Positions 62,743-64,000 of a DNA stretch of 64,000 nt are shown piece by piece. Each line of letters opens with the position of its first letter. Position 1 is the stretch's first letter. The notes beneath the pieces were generated by a model that did not search any database, had not been told where the DNA came from, and worked only from the letters and a program-made list of their open reading frames with translations. The translations under genes were made by a program, and so were the position numbers. Source of the DNA: Planococcus ruber (GTDB lineage Bacteria; Bacillota; Bacilli; Bacillales_A; Planococcaceae); the NCBI RefSeq assembly GCF_022819085.1, contig NZ_JALHAG010000011.1, forward strand, positions 124,001 to 188,000. The letters run 5' to 3'.

Positions 62743-62819
62743 TTGTTTCACCCTTTCCCATCGGTAAATAAAAAAAGCCATAGTCCCCCATGACCTTATC
62801 TCATTCTGATAGTAGTTTA

Positions 62820-63761
62820 TCACGTTTGTTCATAAAACCATGCGCCTTGTTCCTTCTCCCTTATGCACTCACCGCTATGCCGCAGAAATTCCAGATGCGC
62901 CAGCGTTTCGCCTACGGCAAAACGCATTTCGTGGACCGTTAATGGACGCTTAAAGAGGCGTTCGCATATTTGATAAACCGTAGAAGGTGTCTTGGTCATC
63001 TCTTTTGTTTCATCCAACCGCTCTTGATGATGCTTCACCAATTCTTCTATTCGCGCATTCGCTCCGTAAAAAGGGCGTCCGTGGGAAGGGATGACAAAAT
63101 CCGCGTTCAGTTCCTTTATTTTATCCAAAGAGGCTAAATACAAGGCCAACGGATTTTCGTGTCCGTGGAACCAATAGGAAATATTCGGTGTGATTTTCGG
63201 CAAGATGTGGTCTGCAGAAAATAATACATTTGCTTCTTTATTATAAAAGCAGACCATGCCATCCGAATGTCCCGGCGTATGGATCACGTCGTATTTATAC
63301 CGCCCAATCTGAACCTGTTCGCCTTCAGCCAAAAAGCGGTTGACCTTTGGCAAAGGTTTGACCAGCGGCTGGAAGTCCGCTGTGTTCTGCATCATCTTCT
63401 CCGCCGTTTCCCGCGGCACTCCAGAAGCGCTGTAATGGTTCGGCATCGTATCCATAAATTCAGGTTTCCAAGAAACATTTCCCAATTCAGCATCAATCTC
63501 CGACATCCGCAGCTGTGCGCCGGTTTTCGCTTGAAGCCCGCCGGCATAGCCGAAATGATCCGGATGATAATGGGTGATGAGAATCGTCTCGATCCGTCTA
63601 TCGCCGATTCGTTCATCCCAAAACCCTCTCGTTTCGCTATTGTTTAATCCGGCATCGATGATCGTCCAGCCATTTTCTGATTCTGCCATAAAGCAATTGA
63701 CATGATTTAATCTGAACGGAAGATTCAGCCGAATTGATTCGACCCCTAATTTCTCAAGCAT
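62820..63761 (-). CDS. MBL-fold metallo-hydrolase
   Basis: 313 residues. Metal motif THYHPDHFGYAGG, then HTPGHSDGMVCFYNKEANVLFSADHILP and a late HGRPF. The C-terminal helical segment RLDETKEMTKTPSTVYQICERLFKR matches the hydroxyacylglutathione-hydrolase-like group with a helical tail. Substrate unknown. Starts 18 bases after the downstream-facing MDR gene, so likely one operon with it. Confidence 0.88.
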   Translation of the reverse strand: MLEKLGVESIRLNLPFRLNHVNCFMAESENGWTIIDAGLNNSETRGFWDERIGDRRIETILITHYHPDHFGYAGGLQAKTGAQLRMSEIDAELGNVSWKPEFMDTMPNHYSASGVPRETAEKMMQNTADFQPLVKPLPKVNRFLAEGEQVQIGRYKYDVIHTPGHSDGMVCFYNKEANVLFSADHILPKITPNISYWFHGHENPLALYLASLDKIKELNADFVIPSHGRPFYGANARIEELVKHHQERLDETKEMTKTPSTVYQICERLFKRPLTVHEMRFAVGETLAHLEFLRHSGECIREKEQGAWFYEQT

Positions 63762-63779
63762 CCAATCTCTCCTCTGTTG

Positions 63780-64000
63780 CTAAGGCTTCAACACCAATTT
63801 TCCGATCGTCTGCCTTCCTTGCAGCAATTTATGCACTTCTGCCGCTTTTTCCAGCGGATAGGTCCCCCCAATCGTCAATTCCAATTGGCCGTTCTCCATA
63901 TATTCCAGCAATTCTTTGAAACTCCGTTGATAAAGTTCAGGCTTCCTCATAATTTGCGGCAGGAAAAAGCCGATAACTGATTGATTTCGCTTCATCAACT
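63780..64000 (-). CDS. MDR-family quinone oxidoreductase, C-terminal part
   Basis: Only the last ~73 residues are in the window. GFFLPQIMRKPELYQRSFKELLEYMENGQLELTIGGTYPLEKAAEVHKLLQGRQTIGKLVL is the end of a zeta-crystallin-like reductase. The start lies beyond the edge. It would be the upstream gene of an operon with the MBL gene. Confidence 0.85.
   Translation of the reverse strand, partial: LMKRNQSVIGFFLPQIMRKPELYQRSFKELLEYMENGQLELTIGGTYPLEKAAEVHKLLQGRQTIGKLVLKP

Noticed and set aside
1-64000. CRISPR array, tRNA, rRNA, insertion sequence or prophage
   Set aside because: No spacer-type repeats (the 20-bp arrays have no unique spacers), no cloverleaf or transposase or phage genes seen on either strand.

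Overview
The window looks like chromosomal DNA of a low-to-mid GC Firmicute, most likely a Planococcaceae member (Planococcus/Sporosarcina-like). Gene content is Bacillus-like throughout (FloT/NfeD, YtoQ, YlbC-type CAP protein, YumC-type ferredoxin reductase, SbcCD, HxlR/CatE pair). Shine-Dalgarno sequences are strong AAGGAGG types, GTG and TTG starts are frequent, and the stand-alone MurE carries DHPG where meso-DAP enzymes carry DNPR, which suits a lysine-type wall. I see no rRNA, tRNA, CRISPR array, insertion sequence or prophage. This is core and near-core chromosome, with most genes on the minus strand in short operons separated by clear intrinsic terminators.

Layout. 1-3.3 kb: end of a glycosyltransferase-GtrA gene, then a minus-strand operon of a GrdB-like selenoprotein read through an in-frame UGA, a GNAT protein and a Dph6-like ATP pyrophosphatase. 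3.4-6.5 kb: fumC and murE. 6.6-8.8 kb: nfeD-floT behind a textbook sigma-W promoter. 8.9-12.8 kb: GNAT, small kinase, cold-shock gene, a 35-residue membrane peptide and a VOC-VOC-serine hydrolase fusion. 12.9-15.5 kb: SstT, then an HTH protein fused to a degenerate F1-ATPase beta subunit. 15.6-22 kb: GNAT, VanZ-like, MarR-MMPL and AI-2E family genes. 22-28.9 kb: uppP, CAP protein, unknown membrane protein, nitronate monooxygenase, and a divergent HxlR/VOC-dioxygenase pair. 29-35.2 kb: ABC-F protein with an attenuator leader, CorA-like, PstS-like, Nudix and GrpB genes. 35.4-39 kb: a Tat-linked FAD dehydrogenase operon. 39-42.7 kb: LysM-3D protein, ferredoxin reductase, SDR and ppiB. 42.9-46.8 kb: glutamine-type ABC importer and a second AI-2E protein. 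47-55.9 kb: DJ-1/PfpI, SLH protein, UPF0178, DUF1836, hemolysin III, hydratase, MarR-MFS, CoA-transferase and two membrane proteins. 56-64 kb: sbcDC, WYL-like peptide, YtoQ, DUF4870, two MDR-family genes and an MBL-fold hydrolase.

Most unusual items: (1) the HTH plus F1-beta pseudo-ATPase fusion, with an apparent self-operator over its -10 box; (2) the UGA-containing PGUGSCHN selenoprotein with a candidate bacterial SECIS hairpin; (3) a family of strictly 20-bp-period GCGCGC-core repeats in two convergent intergenic gaps (10.7 and 61.2 kb), with a degenerate relative at 42.8 kb in another convergent gap; (4) a promoter, leader peptide and terminator arrangement ahead of the ABC-F gene that predicts ribosome-mediated attenuation; (5) a Tat translocase encoded together with its likely substrate. 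All functional statements rest on reading motifs by eye; no database search was possible.
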